Source: JAXHLG01 sp034522495
GTDB lineage: Bacteria > Patescibacteriota > Minisyncoccia > Moranbacterales > DUUL01
DNA length: 64,000 bases
NCBI GenBank assembly: GCA_034522495.1
Contig: JAXHLG010000002.1
Span: forward strand, 372,001-436,000
Reading direction: 5' to 3'
The notes under the pieces were generated by a model that made no database searches, had not been told where the DNA came from, and saw only the letters and a list, made by a program, of their open reading frames with translations. The position numbers were made by a program, and so were the translations under genes. Of this stretch, positions 16,511 through 23,898 are shown piece by piece (position 1 is the stretch's first letter; each line of letters starts with the position of its first letter).

Positions 16511-17161
16511 TTATGAATTGAGTATCTCATCCAGCTTCTTGTCCAATTCATCCAAAGAGACTTTGTCTTTGCCGGTTTTCTTTTCAGAATCCTCTTCTTT
16601 TTCAGGTTTTTCCTCGGCTTCTTCTTCTTTTTCTGTTTCCTTGCCAGAAGGCTTTTCAACCTCTTTCTCGGTTTTCACTTCCTTTTTATCGGACTCTTTT
16701 TTTTCTTCGGCTTGATTCTCGATGGCGGATGACTGTTGACTTTTTTCAGTAGTTTCCTGCTTTTTGCTTTTGATAACTTTATCCAAATCTTCTTGCCTGA
16801 CCGTGCTCTTTTCTTCCTCGGCTTGTTGGGCCGATTCTTTTTCTTTTTCTTCTTGCTCCTTCAAGGAGGGAAGTTCGTCGGCTCGGACAATCAAGTAGCG
16901 GGCTATGTTGCTCATTTGATTAAGTTTGGACTTTATCTCAGCCATGCTCTTGGCGCTCTTGGATTCAAACCTCAAAACGGTGTAGAAACCGTATTTTTCG
17001 TGTTTGATTTCATAGGCCAGCTTTCTTTTCAGATATTTTTTCTCCTCAACGACTTTTCCGCCGTTGCTTTCGATGAATTTTCTCATTTCCTCCCGCATCT
17101 TTTCCAGCTCGGGAGTATGTGATTGCAGAATCAAATAATTGATTTCGTAAAGCATTTGCAT
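16511..17161 (-). CDS. rpsF: 30S ribosomal protein S6 with long charged C-terminal tail
   Basis: S6 (bS6) binds S18 and 16S rRNA on the platform. The start is placed at the ATG giving MQMLYEINYLI; the longer open frame upstream runs through the promoter region. Residues 1-105 form the S6 fold (YEINYLILQSHTPEL, KRKLAYEIKHEKYGFYTVLRFE, NIARYLIVR). The following 110 residues are Lys, Glu and Ser rich and low in complexity; normal S6 proteins are 95-130 residues. A TATAAT box on the minus strand (plus-strand 17177-17182) lies about 16 bases before the start. Confidence 0.93.
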   Translation of the reverse strand: MQMLYEINYLILQSHTPELEKMREEMRKFIESNGGKVVEEKKYLKRKLAYEIKHEKYGFYTVLRFESKSAKSMAEIKSKLNQMSNIARYLIVRADELPSLKEQEEKEKESAQQAEEEKSTVRQEDLDKVIKSKKQETTEKSQQSSAIENQAEEKKESDKKEVKTEKEVEKPSGKETEKEEEAEEKPEKEEDSEKKTGKDKVSLDELDKKLDEILNS

Positions 17162-17410
17162 TATTTTATTGGTTAAATTATAGCACTTCAAATAAAAAGC
17201 TCCAAATAACACACAAAACCACCTGAATGGGTGGAAGTCGGTCCGGCTGGTTCTTGCAGTTAAAGCAACTCAAGAAGGCGAGACCTTCGGGCTTTGGAAG
17301 TTTTTACCAAATAACTATTCTCAAGTCTAAAGCCTTTTGCCGGTTTTGTCAAATGTGTTCCATTGTCGCGTCCATTGTTCCATTGCTAAATTGCTAAATT
17401 GTTGAAGTTG

Positions 17411-17454
17411 GCCGGAAGTTCGACTTCTGCGGATGCAGAAGTCGAACTTCCGGC
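17411..17454. repeat. REP-like palindrome 1
   Basis: Two 20-base arms beginning GCCGGAAGTTCGACTTC pair perfectly around the loop GGAT. It lies in the gap upstream of the small AbrB-type gene. The sequence type differs from the GGTTCAACC group, but the size and shape are the same. Confidence 0.65.
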
Positions 17455-17565
17455 TCTCCTCGGCTAGTATAGAGTTTGTTTGGCGGATTAATATTTAGTG
17501 GCCACTATCGTGGCCACGATGATGGCCACGAAGCTGTTTAGATGTTAAAATGATTCCATAAACTA

Positions 17566-17738
17566 GAAACCACTACTGAAGAATTTAGAAATCTCTTTGA
17601 AATGTCATCCTGATGAAAATCAGGATCTCCATGAATAAGCTATTTTTGCAAATTTATAGATTCTGAATTCCGCCGGAGGCGGACACAGCCCGTCAAAGCC
17701 GGGTAAACAAGTTCAGAATGACACTCTTTAGTGGTTTC
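17566..17738. mobile_element. MITE-like element, family B, copy 2
   Basis: This 173-base element has ends GAAACCACTACTGAAGAA and TTTAGTGGTTTC. It is flanked by AAACTA (17560-17565) and AAGCTA (17739-17744), a 6-base duplication with one change. It contains the same CATCCTGATGAAAATCAGGATC hairpin in shorter pieces as copies 3 and 4, and a GCCCGTCAAAGCCGGG block shared with copy 4. It ends 23 bases before the AbrB-type gene. Confidence 0.7.
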
Positions 17739-17761
17739 AAGCTAATCATTAAAAATGAAAA

Positions 17762-17926
17762 ATGAAAAAATTTGTGCACAAGCTAAAGAAGAATAACCCG
17801 TACAGCTACTCTTTGACCATCCCCAAGGAGATAATCGACAAATACGGCTGGCGCGAAAAGCAGAAAATCACCATTGAAGACAAGGGAAGAGGAAAAGTTG
17901 AAATCAGGGATTGGCGGAGCAGGTAG
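17762..17926 (+). CDS. AbrB/MazE-like small protein (SpoVT-AbrB fold)
   Basis: This 54-residue protein starts at ATG in AAAATGAAAAAATTTGTG. The sequence SYSLTIPKEIIDKYGW followed by KITIEDKGRGKVEIRDW fits the swapped-hairpin AbrB DNA-binding fold, as in transition-state regulators and antitoxins. No toxin gene lies next to it. MITE B copy 2 lies directly upstream and a REP-like palindrome directly downstream, so it is a lone gene inside repeats. Function as a regulator is inferred from the fold only. Confidence 0.7.
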   Translation: MKKFVHKLKKNNPYSYSLTIPKEIIDKYGWREKQKITIEDKGRGKVEIRDWRSR

Positions 17927-18557
17927 CATACTCAAACTGTTCCACGTGGAGGTCTGGCCTCCATTGTGGAGGCCAGACCTCCAAAATAAGGCAAGTATTA
18001 TTTGTTTAATCATCAGTGGTTGTAGATAAAGTTAAAAACCGCCTGCAAATTCAACTACACATCTCCCAATTCTATTCAATGAATAGAATTGAGAAACGCT
18101 TCATCTGCATCGCAAGCGGCTCTCGCCACTCTTTCCCGGAAATCCGCATCCTTGCCGGAAAAGAGATTTATGGTTCTCCATTTCGGCTAGCCTTAATTAT
18201 TAAGGAACTTCCACTCTTTAATACGACAACAAGCTAATTTTCTTGCTATGAGGATTGGTAATTTTTCAAGTTTATAGAAGTGGAAAGAGTATATTTTAAA
18301 GTAAAAAGTCGAAGTTCAAAACGCAAAACCACAACTAAAAACCAAAAACTATTTTCAGGCCCATGGCTTAATAAATTAGATAATTAGATAATTTAAAAAT
18401 TGATTCAAAATTCAAAATTTCAAATTAAAAATTCTCTGAGCGACCAGCGGCTAGTAGCCGGTGACTTTTTTATTTTCACGCCATCTTCACTGTATAAATT
18501 TTGCAGATTCGAGTATGTTCAAATGTTCAAATGTTAATATGTTTATATGACATCGCT
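17927..18557. other. Non-coding gap with repeats
   Basis: Apart from the palindrome at 17948-17982, this stretch holds a short perfect dyad near 18069-18092 (AATTCTATTC/GAATAGAATT), CAAAACCACAAC-type units near 18315-18350 related to the arms around the gene at 20519, and AT-rich filler. A 73-codon open frame at 18016-18237 shows no recognisable protein features and is not called. Confidence 0.5.
17948..17982. repeat. REP-like palindrome 2
   Basis: GGAGGTCTGGCCTCC and its reverse complement flank ATTGT, giving a 15-base perfect stem. The core GGAGG...CCTCC is shared with the palindromes at 41416 and 43300. Confidence 0.7.
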
Positions 18558-18586
18558 TTGACACCCTCCTCCTTTTAGGCTAGAAT
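18558..18586 (+). promoter_or_regulatory. Predicted promoter for proS
   Basis: TTGACA and TAGAAT boxes are separated by 17 bases. The expected transcription start is near 18593, about 10 bases before MITE B copy 3, so the element would be transcribed in the proS leader. Confidence 0.65.
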
Positions 18587-18603
18587 GTTAAAAACATTGT
18601 GAA

Positions 18604-18733
18604 GAAACCACTGAAGAATGTCATTCTGAACTTGATTCAGAATCTATGAATTTACAAAAATGGCTTGTTCAGGGAGATCCTGATTTTCATCAGGATGACA
18701 AAATCTTAAAATAATTCATTCTTCAGTGATTTC
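18604..18733. mobile_element. MITE-like element, family B, copy 3 (inverted)
   Basis: This 130-base element has ends GAAACCACTGAAGAATG and CATTCTTCAGTGATTTC and a TGTGAA direct repeat on both sides (18598-18603, 18734-18739). The interior is in the opposite orientation to copies 1, 2 and 4 and has strong dyads (CATTCTGAA/TTCAGAATC; GATCCTGA/TCAGGATGAC). It is the shortest and cleanest copy. It lies between the proS promoter and the proS start codon. Confidence 0.8.
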
Positions 18734-18765
18734 TGTGAAGTTAAATAAATCGTTAATTCAAAAAT

Positions 18766-20538
18766 ATGCTGCAATCCAAATTATTCCCGGGGACATTGAA
18801 AGAAGATCCCAGAAACGAATTTAGTAAAAGCTCCAAACTGCTGGTAAGAGCCGGCTATATTGATAAAGTGATGGCCGGGGTTTACAATATGCTGCCGCTG
18901 GGGTGGAGAACTTTAACCAAGATAGAGGACATCGTCCGGGAGGAGATGGACGCTATCGGCGGTCAGGAAGTTTTTTTGCCGTCTTTGAGCCCGCGGGAGA
19001 ATTGGATAAAAACCGGCAGGATGGACACGGTGGATGTCTTGTTCCAAGCTCAGGGCGCCAACAAGTTTTCCCGAGAGAAGAATGATGCCGAGTATGTTTT
19101 GAATTCCACTCACGAAGAAATTGTTACTCCGCTGGCCAAAAAATTCCGCTTCAGCTACAAGGATTTTCCGCTGGCGCTTTACCAAATCCAAACCAAATTC
19201 AGAAATGAGCCTCGTCCCAAAAGCGGCATTTTGCGGGGCAGGGAATTTCGGATGAAAGACCTTTACAGCTTCCATGGCTCGGAGAAAGACTTGCTGGAAT
19301 TTTATGAAAAATCCAAAGAAGCTTACATGAATGTTTTCAAGAGGCTGGGGCTGGGCGAAGACACTTATGTAACCCTGGCTTCAGGCGGTGATTTCACCAA
19401 AGATTTCTCCCACGAGTTCCAAACCAGGTGCCCCGCCGGAGAAGATCTGGTTTTTCGGTCTGCCAAGAAGAACATCTGCTATAATCGGGAAATCGCTCCC
19501 AGCCGGGCGCCCGCCAAATCCGAAAAAGAAAAAGAAAAAGAAAAAGAAAAAGTATTAACCGAAGGAACCAAGACGGTTGACACTGTCACCAAGCTTTTGG
19601 GGCTGGAGGCTTCCAAAATAGTCAAAACGCTTATTTTCAAAAAGAAAAAAGGCTTTGCCGCCGCCGCCTTGAGGGGGGATTATGAATTGAACCAGGAAAA
19701 ACTGGAGAAAGTTTTAGGCGGCGAGGTTCTGGTGCCGGCCTCGGCCGAAGAAATCAAAGAATTGACCGGGACCGAGCCCGGCTATATCGGACTGGTTGGC
19801 CTGCCCGAGGACTTGCCGGTTTATTTTGACGACTCCCTGGAGAATGAAAAGAATCTGGTTACCGGAGCCAATGAGAAAAATCATCATTTCGCCAATGTGA
19901 ATTTCGGCCGGGATGTGGAAAAACCGGACGAATTCTATGACATCAAAATGGCCAAAGAAGAAGATTTTTATCCCGAGACGGGAGAAAAATACGAGACTTT
20001 CAAAGCCTCCGAAGTGGGCAACATCTTTCCCTTGAACGTGAAATTTTCCAAAGCTTTTGATTATTATTACACGGACAAAAACGGGGAGAAACAAATCGTC
20101 TATATGGGTTCTTACGGAATCGGTCCGACCAGGCTGATGGGTGTAATCGTCGAGAAGTTCAATGACGAAAAGGGAATTGTTTGGCCGGAAAATATCGCCC
20201 CCTATCAAGTTCATTTGATTTCCATCGGCAAAAATGACGAGGCTTCGAAGCTGTATTCCAAACTCAAAGAAGAAGGCGTGGAGGTTTTATATGATGACAG
20301 GGAAGGCGTTTCTCCGGGACAGAAGTTTGCAGAAGCGGACCTGCTGGGCTGCCCATACCGAGTAGTAATCAGCGAGAAGACTTTGAAGGAAGGGAAATTG
20401 GAATTAAAAAAGAGAAGCGAGAGAGAGGTGGAGATGGTGAATGAAGAGGAGTTGATAAAATCAATCTCAAAACTCAAAACTCAAAAGTCAAAGCCACAAC
20501 TAAAAACTAAAAACCGAGATGGCCAACAACAATATTAA
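18766..20538 (+). CDS. proS: Prolyl-tRNA synthetase, bacterial type
   Basis: ProS is a class II synthetase charging tRNA-Pro. It is 590 residues. Class II motif 2 lies near residues 144-170 (FRNEPRPKSGILRGREFRMKD), motif 3 near 448-458 (GSYGIGPTRLMG). Between them lies a YbaK-like editing insertion (about 255-400) preceded by a KEKEKEKEKE stretch. The anticodon-binding domain is at the C-terminus. The last 20 or so residues (KLKTQKSKPQLKTKNRD) are encoded by an inverted-repeat arm, and the stop lies inside the next gene, a 20-base overlap, so the natural end was probably replaced. Confidence 0.95.
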   Translation: MLQSKLFPGTLKEDPRNEFSKSSKLLVRAGYIDKVMAGVYNMLPLGWRTLTKIEDIVREEMDAIGGQEVFLPSLSPRENWIKTGRMDTVDVLFQAQGANKFSREKNDAEYVLNSTHEEIVTPLAKKFRFSYKDFPLALYQIQTKFRNEPRPKSGILRGREFRMKDLYSFHGSEKDLLEFYEKSKEAYMNVFKRLGLGEDTYVTLASGGDFTKDFSHEFQTRCPAGEDLVFRSAKKNICYNREIAPSRAPAKSEKEKEKEKEKVLTEGTKTVDTVTKLLGLEASKIVKTLIFKKKKGFAAAALRGDYELNQEKLEKVLGGEVLVPASAEEIKELTGTEPGYIGLVGLPEDLPVYFDDSLENEKNLVTGANEKNHHFANVNFGRDVEKPDEFYDIKMAKEEDFYPETGEKYETFKASEVGNIFPLNVKFSKAFDYYYTDKNGEKQIVYMGSYGIGPTRLMGVIVEKFNDEKGIVWPENIAPYQVHLISIGKNDEASKLYSKLKEEGVEVLYDDREGVSPGQKFAEADLLGCPYRVVISEKTLKEGKLELKKRSEREVEMVNEEELIKSISKLKTQKSKPQLKTKNRDGQQQY

Positions 20539-20955
20539 CCTCAAACACAGAGCCTATTACTTTTCCCTGGAAACAATAGATCTAGTTTCAAAATTGCCTA
20601 ATCACAGAGCTTACTGGGTCATCCAAGACCAGCTGTTAAGATCGGCTACCAGCGTGGGAGCTAACATTGTAGAAGCCAAGTCTTCAAGCTCTAAAAAAGA
20701 TTTTGCAAAATTCTACGACATAGCTCTCAAATCAGCCAATGAAACCAAATACTGGCTATGCCTCCTAAGAGACGGCACGGATTATGGAAAAGAAAACAAA
20801 CCAAGAATCAACCAAGACCTAAATGAAATAGAACAAATCTCCAACATGCTAGCTTCTAGCCTATTAACCATGAAAAATAAGAAAAAGTATTAATAAGCCG
20901 ATAGTTTTTAGCTTTTAGCTGTGGCTTTGACTTTTGACTTTTGAGCTTTGACTTA
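20466..20955. repeat. IVP-type gene enclosed by 50-base inverted repeats
   Basis: The left arm (about 20466-20515, with CAAAGCCACAACTAAAAAC) and the right arm (about 20896-20955, its near reverse complement) agree over about 48 bases with few mismatches. They enclose the gene at 20519-20893. The layout resembles an intervening sequence of 23S rRNA, in which an IVP reading frame lies within a base-paired stem, but here it lies between proS and mreB. Confidence 0.6.
20519..20893 (+). CDS. Four-helix-bundle protein (23S rRNA IVP / S23 family)
   Basis: This 124-residue protein has four amphipathic helices. The segment IQDQLLRSATSVGANIVEA followed by DFAKFYDIALKSANETKYWL is the signature of the family first found as open frames in 23S rRNA intervening sequences. 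Its molecular role is unknown; RNA or nucleic-acid binding has been suggested. It overlaps the end of proS and lies inside an inverted repeat. A second, broken member is at 27675. Confidence 0.85.
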   Translation: MANNNINLKHRAYYFSLETIDLVSKLPNHRAYWVIQDQLLRSATSVGANIVEAKSSSSKKDFAKFYDIALKSANETKYWLCLLRDGTDYGKENKPRINQDLNEIEQISNMLASSLLTMKNKKKY

Positions 20956-20963
20956 AAAACATT

Positions 20964-22016
20964 ATGTTCAACAAGTTTTTCGGAAAAATATCTAAAGATA
21001 TCGGGATTGACCTGGGAACGGCCAATACTTTGGTTTATGTCAAAGGAAGGGGAATCGTGATCAACGAGCCTTCCGTGGTGGCGGTTAACAAGAGGACTGG
21101 CCAGATTTTGGCTATCGGAAAAAAAGCCAAGAACATGGTGGGGAAAACCCCGTCCCATATTGTAGCTTCCAGGCCGCTGGTGGACGGAGTGGTTTCCGAT
21201 TTTGAGGTGACGGAACAGATGCTGAAATATTTTATAGAAAAAGTGCATCAGGATTCTTTTACTTTTTTGCCGCGGCCCAGGATTGTGGTGGGCATTCCTT
21301 CCGGTGTTACCGAGGTGGAGAAAAGGGCGGTGATTGATGCGGCCTTGAATGCCGGCGCCAGGGAGGCTTTTTTGATAGACGAACCCATGGCGGCGGCGAT
21401 TGGCGCCCGCCTGCCGGTGCAGGATGCGGCGGGAAATATGATAGTGGACATCGGAGGAGGAACCACTGAAGTGGCCGTAGTCTCCCTTGGAGGCGTGGTG
21501 GCTTGCCGGAGCTTGCGGATTGCCGGAGATGAGATGAATGAGGATATAATCAAATTCGCCCGGGATGAATTCAATCTTTTGATGGGGGAAAGAACGGCCG
21601 AAGAAGTGAAAATTTCCATCGGAAGCGCTCATCCGGAAGAAGAAAATTTGACCATGATGGTTCGCGGGAGGGACCTGATAAGCGGATTGCCCAAAGAAGT
21701 TAAAATGACAAGTTCCCAGGTCAGAGAGGCTCTCTCGCGGTCTATAAAAACCATTGTTAATAGCGTAAAGTCGACTATCGAAGAAACGCCGCCGGAGCTT
21801 TTGGGAGATGTGATGACTCGCGGAATTATTCTTGCCGGAGGAGGAACTATGATAAGAGGATTGGACAAGCTCATTGCTGAACACACCGAAATGCCGGTCA
21901 AACGAATGGAAGATCCTCTGACCGCCGTAGTAAGGGGAACAGGCGTCGTGCTGGAAGACGTGGACAAGCTCCGGGATATTTTGATAGAAATGTCGGATGA
22001 TAAGAAGTTGAGATAA
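20964..22016 (+). CDS. mreB: Rod-shape determining protein MreB
   Basis: MreB is the bacterial actin that guides lateral cell-wall synthesis on the inner face of the membrane. At 350 residues it has family length. Visible are phosphate-1 (IGIDLGTANTLVYVKGRG), phosphate-2 (DIGGGTTEVAVVSLGG, about residues 158-173) and the adenosine motif (GIILAGGGTMIRGLD). It is the first gene of the mreB-mreC-mreD-PBP2 group, which strongly suggests a rod-shaped or elongating cell. Confidence 0.97.
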   Translation: MFNKFFGKISKDIGIDLGTANTLVYVKGRGIVINEPSVVAVNKRTGQILAIGKKAKNMVGKTPSHIVASRPLVDGVVSDFEVTEQMLKYFIEKVHQDSFTFLPRPRIVVGIPSGVTEVEKRAVIDAALNAGAREAFLIDEPMAAAIGARLPVQDAAGNMIVDIGGGTTEVAVVSLGGVVACRSLRIAGDEMNEDIIKFARDEFNLLMGERTAEEVKISIGSAHPEEENLTMMVRGRDLISGLPKEVKMTSSQVREALSRSIKTIVNSVKSTIEETPPELLGDVMTRGIILAGGGTMIRGLDKLIAEHTEMPVKRMEDPLTAVVRGTGVVLEDVDKLRDILIEMSDDKKLR

Positions 22017-22124
22017 AATTCATATAAACATTTGAACATATAAACATTTAAACAAGAAGGGCGCCGATAAAACAAAATACCCGATTAAAGTTCTGATTAA
22101 ATGTTTAAATGCTTGTATGTTTAA

Positions 22125-22943
22125 ATGAAAGTGATGAAAAACGGTATTAAGAGAAATTTGAATTACTTGGTGGCTTTTGTTTTGGTGGTGGTTCTTCTTT
22201 TTTTGTTTCTTAACACCTCCGGGAAGAAGCCTTTGCAGCCGGCCGTGCAGGCCGTCTCCGCTCCTTTTATGGAGTTTTTTTCCAAGGCCGGCTATTGGTT
22301 CGGCGAAAGGCTTGATTTTTTTTCTTCAATTGGAGAGCTAAAAGAGGAAAACAGGAACCTTCATGAGGAAAACACGGTTCTGAAAAGCAAATTGGCCGGC
22401 CTCAAAGACGTCCGGAATGAAAACGATGAATTAAGAAATCAGCTTGACCTGGCGCCAAGGGGGGAATATCAGCTGGAGCCTGTTTTGGTTTCGGCCAGGG
22501 ATTTGTCAAGCCATCAAAAAGTTTTGTTTCTAAACAAAGGAGAAAAAGACGGCATAAAAACCGGGATGCCTTTGATTGTGGGAAAAGGTATCTTGATAGG
22601 AAAAGTGGCCAAAGTCTTTTCCGGAAGCTGCCAGGCGGAGTTGATTCTGAATCAAGAGAATAAAGTAAATGCTGAAATCGCGGAAAGCCAAACCAAGGGA
22701 ATAGTTCGCGGCGAATACGGCACTTCGGTGGTAATGGACATGATACCTCAGTCGGCGGAAGTGGAGAGGGACCAAACGGTTATTACTTCCGGCCTGGGGA
22801 AAACTTATCCGAGGGGGTTGCTGATCGGATATACCAAGGAAGCCATGAGCACTTCCGACCAGCTTTTCCAAAAAGTTACCGTAAATCTGCCCATAGAAAT
22901 TGACGACATCCGAGTGGCTTTTGTGGTTAAGGGGGAGAAATAG
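22125..22943 (+). CDS. mreC: Cell-shape protein MreC
   Basis: MreC links the MreB filament with PBP2 across the membrane. It is 272 residues: a short cytoplasmic start, one membrane helix (about 14-32), a coiled coil (about 70-110, LKEENRNLHEENTVLKSKL) and two beta-barrel domains (LVSARDLSSHQKVLFLNKGEKDGIKTGMP in shorter blocks). The order with mreB and mreD supports the call. Confidence 0.94.
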   Translation: MKVMKNGIKRNLNYLVAFVLVVVLLFLFLNTSGKKPLQPAVQAVSAPFMEFFSKAGYWFGERLDFFSSIGELKEENRNLHEENTVLKSKLAGLKDVRNENDELRNQLDLAPRGEYQLEPVLVSARDLSSHQKVLFLNKGEKDGIKTGMPLIVGKGILIGKVAKVFSGSCQAELILNQENKVNAEIAESQTKGIVRGEYGTSVVMDMIPQSAEVERDQTVITSGLGKTYPRGLLIGYTKEAMSTSDQLFQKVTVNLPIEIDDIRVAFVVKGEK

Positions 22944-23041
22944 AGATTAGAAAGAAAATTATACTAATTGCTCTAATTAACCTAATTGCTCTAAAAAAAT
23001 TGAAAATAATAGAAACGAGGTTGATATAAGATAGATATATT

Positions 23042-23251
23042 GAAATCACTGAAGAATATAGGAACTCCTTTGAAATGTCATCCTGATGAAAATCAGGATC
23101 TCTTGAACAAGCCATTTTTTGCATGCTTCTAGATTCTGGATCCCGCCAGAACCTGCCTGGCAGCAGACAGGGCGGACATGGCCCGTCAAAGCCGGGTAAA
23201 CCCGTCAAAGCCGGACACGGCAAGTTCAGAATGACATTCTTCAGGGGTTTC
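23042..23251. mobile_element. MITE-like element, family B, copy 4
   Basis: This is the longest copy at 210 bases, with ends GAAATCACTGAAGAAT and ATTCTTCAGGGGTTTC and a perfect 7-base ATATATT duplication (23035-23041 and 23252-23258). The interior has an extra GC-rich block with CCTGCCTGGCAGCAGACAGG and doubled CCCGTCAAAGCCGG units. It lies between mreC and mreD, within the presumed operon. Confidence 0.8.
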
Positions 23252-23373
23252 ATATATTGTTGATATAAACTGAAATTGAGATAATAAAAATCGATTAAAA
23301 TTTCAAACTCAAAGTTTGTCTTAATAACAGGTCTCAACAATTGAGCAATGTAACAATTGAGCAATGAATTTAA

Positions 23374-23898
23374 ATGAAAAAGGTTTATTTCGCCATAATA
23401 TTGCTATTTTTTTTTCTGCAAAGCTCTTTCGTTCCGGCGGTCGCGGGGGGATGGTTCGGGCTGAACTTGCTGCTGGCTGCGGTGGTCTCGTTGAGCCTGC
23501 TGTTTGATTTTGAAGAAAATATAATTTGGATTTTTTTAGCGGGCATTTTGTTTGAATCTTTCAGCTCTTCTTTTTTTGGCATAGGCATGATTTCTTTTTT
23601 GGCCGCCGCCTTTTTTGTTTTTTTGTTCAAGCGGGTTTTCTTGGCTGAAGAAAAGCAATTATTTATTGGATTTTTAGTTATTGCGCTGGCTAAAATATTT
23701 TTTGACGGAACCTTCTTGGCCTTAAGCGCTTTTTTTGATATAGTTTCCCAAACCCCGGTTCATTTTTGGCAGGGATTATCACTGGGGGGATATTTGTGGG
23801 AAATGTTTTGGTTCGTGCTGATGGCCGGATTGGTTCATTGGATTATGGCCGGCATTAAAGATAGATTTAACTATAAATTTAAAGAAATTAAAGTCTGA
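23374..23898 (+). CDS. mreD: Rod-shape determining membrane protein MreD
   Basis: This is a 174-residue very hydrophobic protein with about five to six predicted membrane helices, matching MreD in size and topology. Sequence conservation in this family is low, so the call rests mainly on hydrophobicity and its place between mreC and PBP2. Its stop overlaps the next start (TGATGA), suggesting translational coupling. Confidence 0.85.
   Translation: MKKVYFAIILLFFFLQSSFVPAVAGGWFGLNLLLAAVVSLSLLFDFEENIIWIFLAGILFESFSSSFFGIGMISFLAAAFFVFLFKRVFLAEEKQLFIGFLVIALAKIFFDGTFLALSAFFDIVSQTPVHFWQGLSLGGYLWEMFWFVLMAGLVHWIMAGIKDRFNYKFKEIKV

Noticed and set aside
17762..17926. Antitoxin of a toxin-antitoxin pair
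   Set aside because: The fold fits, but no toxin-like reading frame lies on either side.
18016..18237. Small gene of 73 codons after the AbrB-type gene
   Set aside because: No family resemblance, no initiation signal, and a perfect dyad lies within it.
20856..21884. Long minus-strand open frame opposite mreB
   Set aside because: It is antisense to a clearly conserved gene and has no recognisable domain.
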